In this document: piece by piece, positions 8,023 through 15,402 of the stretch
How the letters are laid out: each line of letters starts with the position of its first letter
Position numbering within the stretch: the stretch's first letter is position 1
Source: a virus
Reading direction: 5' to 3' (one strand)
DNA length: 64,000 nucleotides
IMG/VR virus record: IMGVR_UViG_3300044858_005176
Location: 1 to 64,000 of that record
Position numbers and translations under genes: made by a program
Notes under the pieces: generated by a model
Told to the model about the DNA's origin: nothing
Database searches by the model: none
Seen by the model: the letters and a program-made list of their open reading frames with translations, nothing else

Positions 8023-9549
8023 TTATTTGGGTTGGAGTGTGTGGGGATCAACATCGCCCCAGGTCTTGGGGGCTGGGTATTCCAGATCGACCTTGAGTTT
8101 CTCGGCCTCGGCGTCAAATCCGACCAATTTCCCGACTCGGATGTAGTCTTGGTCGCGAGAGGCGTATTCCGCCATGCCCGGTGCCATCGGGATCAGGCTC
8201 GTGAGGGAGGATTGAAGTGATTTCCAGAGCAGATTCCGTCGGTCGGTTGCGTCGGGCTTTTTCCTTCTTCCATACTTCCATCCCCATGCATCGGAGTAAT
8301 CGCGGTAAGAATCCTCCACGGAGAAGACCTGCTCCCAGAGACCCTTCTCCAGATCGGGTCCGGTGACCCTGTATGCTGTCCCAAATGTGGCCACGAGCCG
8401 GTCGATGTCGATGGTGAGGGATGAGATGTCGGCCGCTTCAATGTGGGCTTCCAGCCTCTTGCGCACCTCGCTCCACCGCTTGCCTTGGTGCTGCTTGATG
8501 AGCCGCTCCCGTTTCTGATCCGGCGACTCGTTGGCGCGATCCACCTTGCCTTGGTCGGAGCGTTTCTTCAGCCAGCGGAGTGTAGGCTTCTGATCATCCA
8601 CGACAAAGACTACTTCCGCACCGTCCACGGGCTTCTCGTGCATCTCGCCGTCATACTGGTAGAATCCTTTGAAACGCTGGCCCTTGACCTCGCAGTTGGC
8701 ATAGACGGGCAATTTCTTCCCCCACACCTCGCAGAGCCGGTCATACTCGCTGTCGATGTAGAGGGAGAGACGCTTGTTGAAGCAGGCTCCGTTGAGGCAC
8801 CTCGCGCAGTCCTTCTTCTTGCCCTCCTTGAAGTCAAAGATAAGTGCCTGCTTCGAGGAATCGGAGGCGCATCCCGGGCCGCAATCCTTCACGAAGAACT
8901 TCGGGTCATGCAGATCGAACGGGGCGCTCTCCAGCGAGGGCGACTGGCGTCGGATTTGCTCCAGAAGCTCGGCACGGGTGGAGGGGATCCCCCATGATTT
9001 CTCAAGCAGCTCCTCCTGTTCGGTTTTTGTGAGACTGCCGACCAATTCCATCATGTCGATGGAGAAGTGGTGGAAATTGCTCTCGGGGTCGCGCCATTCC
9101 TTGAGGAATTTCGGAATGACCGCCAGTAGCTTGAGTCGTCGGGCCACCCAACTCTCGGGCTTGCCCATGTGGGCCGCGATCTCGACGGCTGTATTGCCGC
9201 GTTCGTGCAGCTTGAGGAGCAACTCCGCTTCCGCCCTCGGATCGGGGTTCTCGCGCTGGAGGTTGTCCACGAGGATGGCCTTTTGGAAGGTGTCCTCGTC
9301 CATCTCGGTGACGGAGGCGCGGAGCGTCTTGAGACCGGCCACGGCGGCCGCCACGGAGCGACGCGCGCCAGCGGCGATCTCGTAGTGGCCCTTCTTCTGA
9401 GGGTGGGGGCGGACCAGGATGGCGGCCGTCTGACCGGCATTGGCCAGAGATTTCGCCAGTTCCTTCACCGCAGGATCGGTCGGCTTGGGTTGGCGGGTGT
9501 TGTGGGGGCTGATGTGCAGCTTCTCGATGGGGATGTCGATGGTATTCAT
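8023..9549 (-). CDS. ParB/Spo0J-like DNA-binding protein
   Basis: The N-terminal ParB/Sulfiredoxin-like domain (IPIEKLHISPHNTRQP, then the AGARRSVAA nucleotide-binding loop near residue 77) is followed by a KorB-type HTH (TAVEIAAHMGKPESWVARRLKLL) and a long C-terminal half. A Cys cluster near residues 220-260 (CGPGC, CARCLNGAC) could bind zinc and is unusual for ParB. Known ParB proteins use CTP and load at parS palindromes. No ParA is visible here, so partition, transcription control or nucleoprotein organisation are all possible. The dispersed palindromes around this gene are candidate sites. Confidence 0.85.
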   Translation of the reverse strand: MNTIDIPIEKLHISPHNTRQPKPTDPAVKELAKSLANAGQTAAILVRPHPQKKGHYEIAAGARRSVAAAVAGLKTLRASVTEMDEDTFQKAILVDNLQRENPDPRAEAELLLKLHERGNTAVEIAAHMGKPESWVARRLKLLAVIPKFLKEWRDPESNFHHFSIDMMELVGSLTKTEQEELLEKSWGIPSTRAELLEQIRRQSPSLESAPFDLHDPKFFVKDCGPGCASDSSKQALIFDFKEGKKKDCARCLNGACFNKRLSLYIDSEYDRLCEVWGKKLPVYANCEVKGQRFKGFYQYDGEMHEKPVDGAEVVFVVDDQKPTLRWLKKRSDQGKVDRANESPDQKRERLIKQHQGKRWSEVRKRLEAHIEAADISSLTIDIDRLVATFGTAYRVTGPDLEKGLWEQVFSVEDSYRDYSDAWGWKYGRRKKPDATDRRNLLWKSLQSSLTSLIPMAPGMAEYASRDQDYIRVGKLVGFDAEAEKLKVDLEYPAPKTWGDVDPHTLQPK

Positions 9550-9755
9550 TCTTCGTAGGGGATGTGGGGTTCGATGGTGTAGGTGATGTCCAGCAGGGAA
9601 ATCATTTCCCCGTAGCAGTCGCGCCAGTAGCCTTGGGCCTCCATGAGCTTGAGGCGTTCGGCCAGATGCTCGCCCAACTCAGAGGCCGTCATGGGTTCCG
9701 GCGTCGTCGGGATGGAGTTCCCGTCATGGGCATTGGGGACGAGGAAGTATTTCAT
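9546..9755 (-). CDS. Hypothetical protein, 69 aa
   Basis: This is a small protein (MKYFLVPNAHDGNSIPTTPE start) ending in IEPHIPYEE. It is linked by ATGA overlaps on both sides to the ParB-like gene and the 219-aa gene. No family recognised. Confidence 0.55.
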   Translation of the reverse strand: MKYFLVPNAHDGNSIPTTPEPMTASELGEHLAERLKLMEAQGYWRDCYGEMISLLDITYTIEPHIPYEE

Positions 9756-10411
9756 GCGGTCTTCCTTCCCTTGGTCTTGACCATGGCGATGATCGGGCAG
9801 ATGCCGTCCACGGCCATGTTCTCCTCGACGGAGAGTGAGGTGTGCCGCGCCATGTGGAAGTCACTGGTTGGCTTGATGACGGCCTTGGCGGTGAGTGCCT
9901 CGGGGCAGTTGTTCTCGGCGAAGAGATTCTGGATCGCGCCGATGATCTCCTCGGCCCTATCGGCGGGGATCTTGTCGCCATCGACCTTGAGTTCAAACGC
10001 CTGACGGAAGAACTGAGCCGTTCGCTCCGCGCCGATGGCATCGAGGAGGGGTGTCTCGTCGGCGAGGGATTTGTAGCGGCTTGAGAAGGTGACGATGACT
10101 TTCTCCCCGTTGGATCCCACGGCCTCGACGGAGGAGGGGATGTCGTGCTTGCCGTGGAGGTGCTGGAAGTAGAACTCCTGGGAGAGGGTTCGGATCTCGG
10201 CTTTCTTGATTTCGAGCGATCCCTCCAGAGCTTCCAGCTCACGGGTCTCGCTGATGATGTCGCTCACGAGCCGCTGCGTGTCCTCGGTGGAGGGGAGTGC
10301 GGGGTACTCGGTGGCGGTTTTCTCCTTCTTGGCGGCGATGCCTCCAAGATTGAGCTTCTTGATGCCGACCGCAGGGGTCGGCGCTGCTTTGGGTTTGGTG
10401 GTGGTGGGCAT
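9752..10411 (-). CDS. Hypothetical protein, 219 aa
   Basis: A disordered Pro/Lys/Ala-rich N-terminus precedes a coiled helix (residues 40-75, DIISETRELEALEGSLEIKK) and a folded domain with RYKSLADETPLLDAIG and AIQNLFAENNCPEAL. It lies between replication-type genes and may be a DNA- or protein-binding partner. I do not recognise it. Confidence 0.6.
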   Translation of the reverse strand: MPTTTKPKAAPTPAVGIKKLNLGGIAAKKEKTATEYPALPSTEDTQRLVSDIISETRELEALEGSLEIKKAEIRTLSQEFYFQHLHGKHDIPSSVEAVGSNGEKVIVTFSSRYKSLADETPLLDAIGAERTAQFFRQAFELKVDGDKIPADRAEEIIGAIQNLFAENNCPEALTAKAVIKPTSDFHMARHTSLSVEENMAVDGICPIIAMVKTKGRKTA

Positions 10412-10424
10412 GGGTTGGGTTGGG

Positions 10425-10637
10425 TTAATCTTGTGTATGAAAGTCGATTAGCAGTTCCTCGATTTTTTCGATGAACGGGACTGCTTCTATCTTCGCGTTG
10501 CCGGTGCCAGTGGTGAACCAAGACCACTCGCCGCAACAATCCATCCATTCGGCTTTGACGATTCCGTGACTTGTGGAGATGACCGATCGTTTGAGCCTTC
10601 CCTTTCGGTCGAAGTGAATGGACTTAATGCGTGTCAT
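10425..10637 (-). CDS. Hypothetical protein, 70 aa
   Basis: This is a basic, beta-rich small protein (IHFDRKGRLKRSVISTSHG) with paired Cys and aromatic residues. It overlaps the upstream 81-aa gene by ATGA. Function unknown. Confidence 0.52.
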   Translation of the reverse strand: MTRIKSIHFDRKGRLKRSVISTSHGIVKAEWMDCCGEWSWFTTGTGNAKIEAVPFIEKIEELLIDFHTQD

Positions 10638-10879
10638 AGGACGGGGATGACGGGTTCATCCTTGTTGGTGGTGAAGAGCGCGCCGCCATCGTTCCCCTCG
10701 TCGTCCATGGAGGGGTAGATGAAGGTTCCGTCATCGAGCTTCAGGACGATGGGACGGGCGTTCCAACCCATGTCGGTCGCCGATTGCTCGTTCATGTAAA
10801 AGACGGAGGCGATCTTTCGGCCCACCAGCAATTTGCTGGCGACTGCCGTCCAATGCTTTTCGGGGTTCTTGATGCTCAT
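10634..10879 (-). CDS. Conserved small phage protein, 81 aa
   Basis: The sequence LVGRKIASVFYM, then GWNARPIVLKLDDGTFIYPS and DDEGNDGGALF resembles a small beta-barrel family I have seen in many phages and plasmids, without an assigned function. It is coupled by ATGA to the downstream gene. Confidence 0.6.
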   Translation of the reverse strand: MSIKNPEKHWTAVASKLLVGRKIASVFYMNEQSATDMGWNARPIVLKLDDGTFIYPSMDDEGNDGGALFTTNKDEPVIPVL

Positions 10880-10882
10880 GGT

Positions 10883-11071
10883 CTATGGTTTGAGGGTTGT
10901 GCCTTTGGCGGGGTGGGCCTTGATGAAAGAGTCGGCGGTGAGGCGAAGTTGGTTTTCCAGATGAACAAGTGCCTCCTCCGAGACGCGGGTGAAGGGGTGG
11001 TGGGGTCGCAGTACCTTGGATCGCTCCAAGAGATAACGCTTGAGGGTGGAACGGGTGATGAGGCTGCTCAT
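10883..11071 (-). CDS. Small helical protein, possible truncated histone fold
   Basis: The protein has 62 residues. It is organised as helix (ITRSTLKRYLLERSK), a short loop, a long helix (SEEALVHLENQLRLTADSFI) and a loop ending KGTTLKP. The order, the Arg-Val-Ser entry to helix 2 and the Thr-Leu-Lys-Pro after it resemble alpha1-alpha2-L2 of archaeal and bacterial histones (typical GRKT(I/V)(K/R)P), but the third helix is missing. This is pattern matching only; a simple helical hairpin is the alternative. ATGA coupled to the next gene upstream. Confidence 0.5.
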   Translation of the reverse strand: MSSLITRSTLKRYLLERSKVLRPHHPFTRVSEEALVHLENQLRLTADSFIKAHPAKGTTLKP

Positions 11072-11664
11072 AGGGATGAGAGGATGGCTTTGAGTTGCTT
11101 GTATCGGGTGGGATAGATGGCGGTGATGTCGTGGACTTGAGGGACGGCAAAGTGGTCGGCCAACCGCATGAGAGGATGGATGGCGTGGATGCGCGGATCA
11201 GGCGGCGGTGCGTGGTGGGCGAAGAGATGCCGCCGCAGGGAATCATCCAGCAGGGTGACAAACATCTCCTGCCCGCTCACAAGGATCTCCTCGGGCCTGC
11301 CTGAGACGATGCGCTCGGTAAGCGTACCGATCTTCACATTGCGCGAGTTGATCGTGTATTCCTTGCCTGGGGTGAATCCGTCCATCTCCCTGGCGCAGGT
11401 GATATGGGTCATCTCGTCGAGCCAGCCCATGCGCTGATGGATGCCGACAGGAGTGAGCGGTGCGAGTCGGGAACGGAGTGATCGCCTCGCGGTCTCGATG
11501 GCTTTCTTGAGGGCGGGATCGGTGCGCTTGTGTCGGAGCAGGGAGACAAGCATCCGTCGCGTCTCGGCCATCATCATCAACTCCATGGGAGTCTTCCCGG
11601 CGATGGGGGAGCGGTGGCCGCAACCGATTGATCCGTTATCTCGTAACCAGTAATCGTGAATCAT
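11068..11664 (-). CDS. Hypothetical protein, 198 aa
   Basis: This is the first gene after the terminator at 11671-11701. The ATG at 11664 is preferred over an in-frame GTG at 11670 that would touch the terminator's A-run. The N-terminal half is helical and basic (MLVSLLRHKRTDPALKKAIE) and the C-terminal half is His-rich (HLFAHHAPPPDPRIHAIHP). Function unknown. Confidence 0.58.
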   Translation of the reverse strand: MIHDYWLRDNGSIGCGHRSPIAGKTPMELMMMAETRRMLVSLLRHKRTDPALKKAIETARRSLRSRLAPLTPVGIHQRMGWLDEMTHITCAREMDGFTPGKEYTINSRNVKIGTLTERIVSGRPEEILVSGQEMFVTLLDDSLRRHLFAHHAPPPDPRIHAIHPLMRLADHFAVPQVHDITAIYPTRYKQLKAILSSL

Positions 11665-11670
11665 AGACAC

Positions 11671-11701
11671 AAAAAAACCCGCTTCACCGAAGCGAAGCGG
11701 G
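11671..11701 (-). terminator. Rho-independent terminator (minus strand)
   Basis: The arms CCCGCTTC (11678-11685) and GAAGCGGG (11694-11701) form an 8-bp stem with an 8-base loop. On the minus strand it is followed by seven U (11671-11677). It separates the AAA+ operon from the downstream genes. A dispersed palindrome overlaps its last base and extends upstream. Confidence 0.85.
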
Positions 11702-11715
11702 TCTTACGATAAGAC
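11701..11715. repeat. Dispersed palindrome GTCTTACGATAAGAC, copy 3
   Basis: An intergenic copy that directly abuts the terminator stem, 5 bases beyond the stop of the 89-aa gene. Confidence 0.85.
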
Positions 11716-11720
11716 TAATC

Positions 11721-11990
11721 TCATTCTGAAATAGGGTGGTTCTTGATTAGCCACTCCACGGCGTGAAGGAGTTCATCGAAGGCCAGATAGTGAGCATGGG
11801 AAAAATACTCCTTGATGGCTTGAGCCTCGTTGGGAGGGAATTGTTCCGCGTCGAGATACCCTTCGTATTCTTCGCTCATGGAAGACTTGAGCTTTTCCAG
11901 CCGTTCCAGAATCGACTTTCTGATCCAGTAAGGATGTTTTCCTTGATCTGGATTTCTAGGATCCAGAATAGTTGGAATATCTTGGTTCAT
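11721..11990 (-). CDS. Hypothetical protein, 89 aa
   Basis: This is an acidic helical protein (WIRKSILERLEKLKSSMSEE; HAVEWLIKNHP). Its start overlaps the AAA+ ATPase stop by ATGA and it is the last gene before the terminator, so it belongs to the AAA+ operon. No family recognised. Confidence 0.58.
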   Translation of the reverse strand: MNQDIPTILDPRNPDQGKHPYWIRKSILERLEKLKSSMSEEYEGYLDAEQFPPNEAQAIKEYFSHAHYLAFDELLHAVEWLIKNHPISE

Positions 11991-13504
11991 TTGACGATCT
12001 TGCGGGTCTTTTCCTTGGCGAAGGCTGATCCCACGGGGATGGAGGCGGGCTGGGCGCGGCCTTGGAGGCGGTTCCTGCGAGCCTCGATCTGTGCCGCCAT
12101 GGTCTTGGAAGTCGGGATGGTCGCCTTGCAGATTTCCACGATATCGGAGGTGGTCGGCTCCCGCTCATGGTTGAAGGCGAATGTCGCCGCCTTGATCCAT
12201 GTCTGCTCGATCTGACGGCCCGAGAAGCCGTCTGAAGACGCCGCGATGGCGTCGAGGTCGAACTCCTCGGGATCGCGTCCGCGCTCCCCGCGCACCTTGG
12301 CAATGTGGATCGACCAGATGGCCCTGCGCTCCGACTCATGGGGCAGATCCACCGACCAGCACTCCAGCCGGTCAATCACCGGATCGGGGATATTGTCGAT
12401 GTCATTGGCCGTGAAGATGAAGAAGATCCCCTTGGAGTTGTCCTGCATATCCTGAAGGATCGTCTTGATGACGCGGTTGGTGGTTCCTCCGTCATGGCTT
12501 CCGCCACCGGCTCCGCTGAAGAGTCCGTCGGCCTCATCGACCCAGAGGATACAGGGGGCGACGGCGCGAGCCGTGGCGAAGGCCGTGCGCCAGTTGGCCT
12601 CGCTCTGACCGACCAGTGATCCGAAGAGCTTGGAGGCTTCCAGTCGAAGCAGTGGGATATTGAAGATACTGCCAAGAGCCTTGGCGGTGAGGGATTTGCC
12701 GGTTCCAGGTTGGCCGACCACGATGGCTCCGCGAGGGGCTTCCAGCCCGTAGGCGGCCGCCTCCTTGGTGAAGAGCTTGCGCTTCATGGAGAAGTCTTGC
12801 TTGAGGGCTTCGAGTCCGCCGATGGAGTCGAGTGAGACGGCGGGGGGAACCAGTTCCAGAAGTCCGTTCTTGGCGATGGTGTTGCTCTTCTCTCGTGCGA
12901 TGATCTTGGGATCGACCGACCCACACTCCACGATGGAGAGGGCGAAGGCATCCTCGGCCTCGCCGGTGGTCAGGCCGCTGGCCGCATCGAGGATCGCGCA
13001 GAGCGTGTTCTCATCCCCTATCTCCACCCCGTTGGTCGTGCAGATGGAGGTGAGGACGGCATGGAGGGCTTCATGGTCGGGCAGGGAGAACTCAATCGGG
13101 GTGATGAGCTTCTCCAATTCGGCCGGGATCTTGAGCGTCGAGGCGAGCACGAGCAGGGTGATCCCGCGTGCCTTGGCATTGTAGAGGGATTCCTTGAACT
13201 TGCGGATCAGGACGGCGTGCATCGGATAATCGGGCGTCATGAAGAAATGGAAGTCACGCAGGAGCAGGAGAGAGTCGTCGGGCATGGAGAGGATGCCGTC
13301 CAGCACCTCGACGGGATCATGCAGGGCCTCCACCGATCCATCGGTGACATTCTGGCGGCCCGTGGAGATGCTCCATGCGTAGAGGGCGCGAGGTGTCTCC
13401 TTGGCGACCTCGGCCAGAAGCCTCTCGATGCGTTGCTCCTCATGGGAGACAAGGTAGAGGGCGGGATAACCGGCGCGGAGGTAGTTGATGATGCGTGTTT
13501 TCAT
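11987..13504 (-). CDS. AAA+ ATPase, Ycf46/FtsH-like
   Basis: The 505 residues split into a degenerate N-terminal P-loop-like half and a canonical C-terminal AAA+ module with Walker A GQPGTGKS (264-271), Walker B CILWVDEADG (D323, E324), sensor 1 FTAND and an arginine-rich lid (DGFSGRQIEQTWIKAA). This arrangement matches Ycf46-type ATPases of cyanobacteria and plastids, whose role is poorly known. No protease domain is present. The following genes encode DUF2997 and DUF1257 (Ycf35) proteins, a recurring partnership. Confidence 0.87.
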   Translation of the reverse strand: MKTRIINYLRAGYPALYLVSHEEQRIERLLAEVAKETPRALYAWSISTGRQNVTDGSVEALHDPVEVLDGILSMPDDSLLLLRDFHFFMTPDYPMHAVLIRKFKESLYNAKARGITLLVLASTLKIPAELEKLITPIEFSLPDHEALHAVLTSICTTNGVEIGDENTLCAILDAASGLTTGEAEDAFALSIVECGSVDPKIIAREKSNTIAKNGLLELVPPAVSLDSIGGLEALKQDFSMKRKLFTKEAAAYGLEAPRGAIVVGQPGTGKSLTAKALGSIFNIPLLRLEASKLFGSLVGQSEANWRTAFATARAVAPCILWVDEADGLFSGAGGGSHDGGTTNRVIKTILQDMQDNSKGIFFIFTANDIDNIPDPVIDRLECWSVDLPHESERRAIWSIHIAKVRGERGRDPEEFDLDAIAASSDGFSGRQIEQTWIKAATFAFNHEREPTTSDIVEICKATIPTSKTMAAQIEARRNRLQGRAQPASIPVGSAFAKEKTRKIVK

Positions 13505-13890
13505 GAGTTGATGATGGAGAGGATTTGTTCGCAGTCGTGGGAGGGGATCCTTTGGCTTTCCCCGATGTAGGTCTCTATTTTGAGGAGTCGGTCGGAGTCG
13601 GAGAGATTCGAGGGGGCTTCAGTCGTTTCCAGAAGCCCCTCCTCCTCCAGCCAGAATTCCAGCTTCCAGAGCAACTCCTTGGGAACCATGTCGGAATCAA
13701 TCTCGTGGCCGGTCTCCTTCTGGAATTCCTCCAACTCCCCTTCGGTCAGGTTGATCGTCTCGCTGGGATTAAGACCTAGCACTATTTCCTCGTTGCGGAT
13801 GGATGTGATGGTCACAAGCCCGGGCAGGTCGGTTCGGTCATCCTTTCCGGCAAACATGAGCTTCCCTGCTTCAATGGTGGTTATGGTCAT
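13501..13890 (-). CDS. Hypothetical protein, 129 aa
   Basis: This is an acidic protein with LVTITSIRNEEIVLGLNPSE and a helical WKLEFWLEEEGLLE segment. It lies between the AAA+ ATPase and the DUF2997 protein with ATGA overlaps on both sides, so it is probably part of the same complex or pathway. Confidence 0.58.
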   Translation of the reverse strand: MTITTIEAGKLMFAGKDDRTDLPGLVTITSIRNEEIVLGLNPSETINLTEGELEEFQKETGHEIDSDMVPKELLWKLEFWLEEEGLLETTEAPSNLSDSDRLLKIETYIGESQRIPSHDCEQILSIINS

Positions 13891-14078
13891 GCCTGCTGAT
13901 GGGTCTTGGTGGAGGTGGAGTTCATGGCGAAGTATTCGCTCTTCTTACGGCGAGAGGAGGGGACGCCGAGTGCTTTTTCGAGTTCGGCGGTGGTCTTCTC
14001 ACAGGCGTTGCCGGTGAACCCCGTGGTCTCGATGGTGATGGCCCCTTGGGAATCGACGCTGATTTCTACAAGTTTCAT
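13887..14078 (-). CDS. DUF2997 family protein
   Basis: The protein has 63 residues. The first 38 follow the DUF2997 pattern: strand, D-x-x-G, ITIETTGFTG, CEKTTAELEKALG. The tail is basic and Ser/Thr-rich. The family typically sits next to DUF1257 and a Ycf46-type ATPase, as here. No biochemical function is established. Confidence 0.75.
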   Translation of the reverse strand: MKLVEISVDSQGAITIETTGFTGNACEKTTAELEKALGVPSSRRKKSEYFAMNSTSTKTHQQA

Positions 14079-14521
14079 GCGATGCAGTTGAGTTTGATGG
14101 TCTCCCCGACGAGCTTCCTGCTCACGATCCAGCCCTTGGCGCGTGCGGCTTTCTCGGCGACATGGACGCCGTACATCTGCTTGATGCGAGAGAGTCCGTC
14201 GCCGAAATGCTTGCGGAGTTTCTCCCCGTCATGCGCCCCGCTCTGGCCGTAGAAGTCGAAGAGCAGGGTGAAGGTTCCCTCTTTGACGGGATTCTTGACG
14301 ACGCCGATCTCGTAGTTCACGCCTGGGAGTCGGATGGCGTGCTCACATTTGCCAAGCTGATCCTGGGTGAACCCTGCTGGCAGGGGGTAGTCTCCCACAT
14401 GTCGGCCATACCAGTTGTAGGTGGTGCGGCCATGGATGAAGGCGGCTCCCAGCTCGCCGACGGCGCTTTCCAGCGCGTCAAGGTCGCGGATCTCGATGTC
14501 AATGGATGTTACATGGGACAT
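14075..14521 (-). CDS. DUF1257 (Ycf35-like) protein
   Basis: The N-terminus MSHVTSIDIEIRDLDALESA and the later YEIGVVKNP and FDFYGQ-type strands fit the DUF1257/Ycf35 family of cyanobacteria, plastids and phages. The length of 148 residues is normal. It is coupled by ATGA to DUF2997 and sits three genes upstream of the Ycf46-like ATPase. Its function is unknown. Confidence 0.78.
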   Translation of the reverse strand: MSHVTSIDIEIRDLDALESAVGELGAAFIHGRTTYNWYGRHVGDYPLPAGFTQDQLGKCEHAIRLPGVNYEIGVVKNPVKEGTFTLLFDFYGQSGAHDGEKLRKHFGDGLSRIKQMYGVHVAEKAARAKGWIVSRKLVGETIKLNCIA

Positions 14522-14663
14522 GGTTGTTCTCCTCGATGGTCTGGACTAGGGTGAGGGCATCCTGCAACAGATCCATCATGATGGATCGGTCGCATTCGGC
14601 GAAGTAAGCGGCGGCTTCAAGCACGATCCGCAGTTCTTCCACGGGGTTTGTTGGTTTTGGCAT
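14499..14663 (-). CDS. Small hypothetical protein, 54 aa
   Basis: Reads MPKPTNPVEELRIVLEAAAY... and ends NNHVPCNIH. It overlaps the DUF1257 start by 23 bases in another frame and is helical and acidic. Its only support is the packed operon context and the absence of a better use for this stretch. Confidence 0.5.
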   Translation of the reverse strand: MPKPTNPVEELRIVLEAAAYFAECDRSIMMDLLQDALTLVQTIEENNHVPCNIH

Positions 14664-14790
14664 GGGATAGGATGTCGCGCCACGCGCTGCCGATATACTT
14701 CTCGAACTCCACGGGGTAGGCCATCATCAGGCCCAGGAGGTGTCGTTTGAACTCGGTGTCACGGGCTTTCTTTTCAGCTTTGGTTTTCAT
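14617..14790 (-). CDS. Small hypothetical protein, 57 aa
   Basis: Starts MKTKAEKKARDTEFKRHLLG and is basic and helical. Its ATG forms ATGA with the stop of the upstream 100-aa gene (14787-14790), which argues that it is translated. Its last 47 bases overlap the next small gene. Confidence 0.52.
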   Translation of the reverse strand: MKTKAEKKARDTEFKRHLLGLMMAYPVEFEKYIGSAWRDILSHAKTNKPRGRTADRA

Positions 14791-15089
14791 GAGTCGTGAG
14801 TCTTATCGTAAGACCGCGCCATGTTCTCGAAACCATTCTCGTAGTTCCACTCGGCGCAGTCGAAGAGCTGACGCTCGAAGTCGAGGCACTCGTCGCGGCT
14901 CTCGTGTCTCCAGAGAACGGGGGAGAGAGATCCGTCCTCAAGGACGATCTGCACGCCCCACTGCTGGTTCCGCTCGTCCCACTCGATGACCGATGCGCGG
15001 CGGATGGTCAGCTTGCCGATGGTGGCAAGGGGGAGTGCGTCGGTATGCAGGCACCGCATGGTGCCGTCTGCTGGGAAGGAGAGAATCAC
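14787..15089 (-). CDS. Conserved small phage protein, 100 aa
   Basis: This is a beta-rich domain with TIRRASVIEWDERNQQWGV and a helical ending (RQLFDCAEWNYENGF). The dispersed palindrome encodes SYDKT five residues before the C-terminal Ser, so the element forms most of the tail. Similar small proteins of unknown role occur in many phages. Confidence 0.6.
   Translation of the reverse strand: MILSFPADGTMRCLHTDALPLATIGKLTIRRASVIEWDERNQQWGVQIVLEDGSLSPVLWRHESRDECLDFERQLFDCAEWNYENGFENMARSYDKTHDS
14800..14814. repeat. Dispersed palindrome GTCTTATCGTAAGAC, copy 4
   Basis: Inside the 3' end of the 100-aa gene. It reads in frame as SYDKT on the coding strand. Confidence 0.85.
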
Positions 15090-15283
15090 AGGGTCGGTTG
15101 TCTCTTGAGCTTGTCGAAGATACTATGGCGTTTTACAAGGAAATCAGCCACTCGGTCGGCGTTGTCATTGTCAAAGACCAGATGGCCGCACTCGGCATTG
15201 ACGGCCTGCTTGATCTCCTCGATCAAGCTGGTCGGAGCATCTTCGGGGATGTGCAGGAAGCAGGGGATGACGCGGTAGTTCAT
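15086..15283 (-). CDS. Hypothetical protein, 65 aa
   Basis: A small mixed alpha-beta protein (MNYRVIPCFLHIPEDAP; DRVADFLVKRHSIFDKLKRQ), ATGA coupled on both sides. No family recognised. Confidence 0.55.
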   Translation of the reverse strand: MNYRVIPCFLHIPEDAPTSLIEEIKQAVNAECGHLVFDNDNADRVADFLVKRHSIFDKLKRQPTL

Positions 15284-15402
15284 GAGAAGTAGAGGGTGGT
15301 GATCCTCACGAAGAGGATGGTCAGGATGAATGCCAGCAGGAGGCAGAGCCTCACGAAGGGGTAAAAGAGGGGGTGGTTGGTGATGTCGGGCGGGTTTTTC
15401 AT
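15280..15402 (-). CDS. Tiny single-span membrane protein, 40 aa
   Basis: Starts MKNPPDITNHP and continues with one strong hydrophobic segment (LCLLLAFILTILFV). ATGA overlaps at both ends (15280-15283 and 15399-15402) make it a credible gene. It could be an inner-membrane anchor or modulator in the early operon. Confidence 0.58.
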   Translation of the reverse strand: MKNPPDITNHPLFYPFVRLCLLLAFILTILFVRITTLYFS

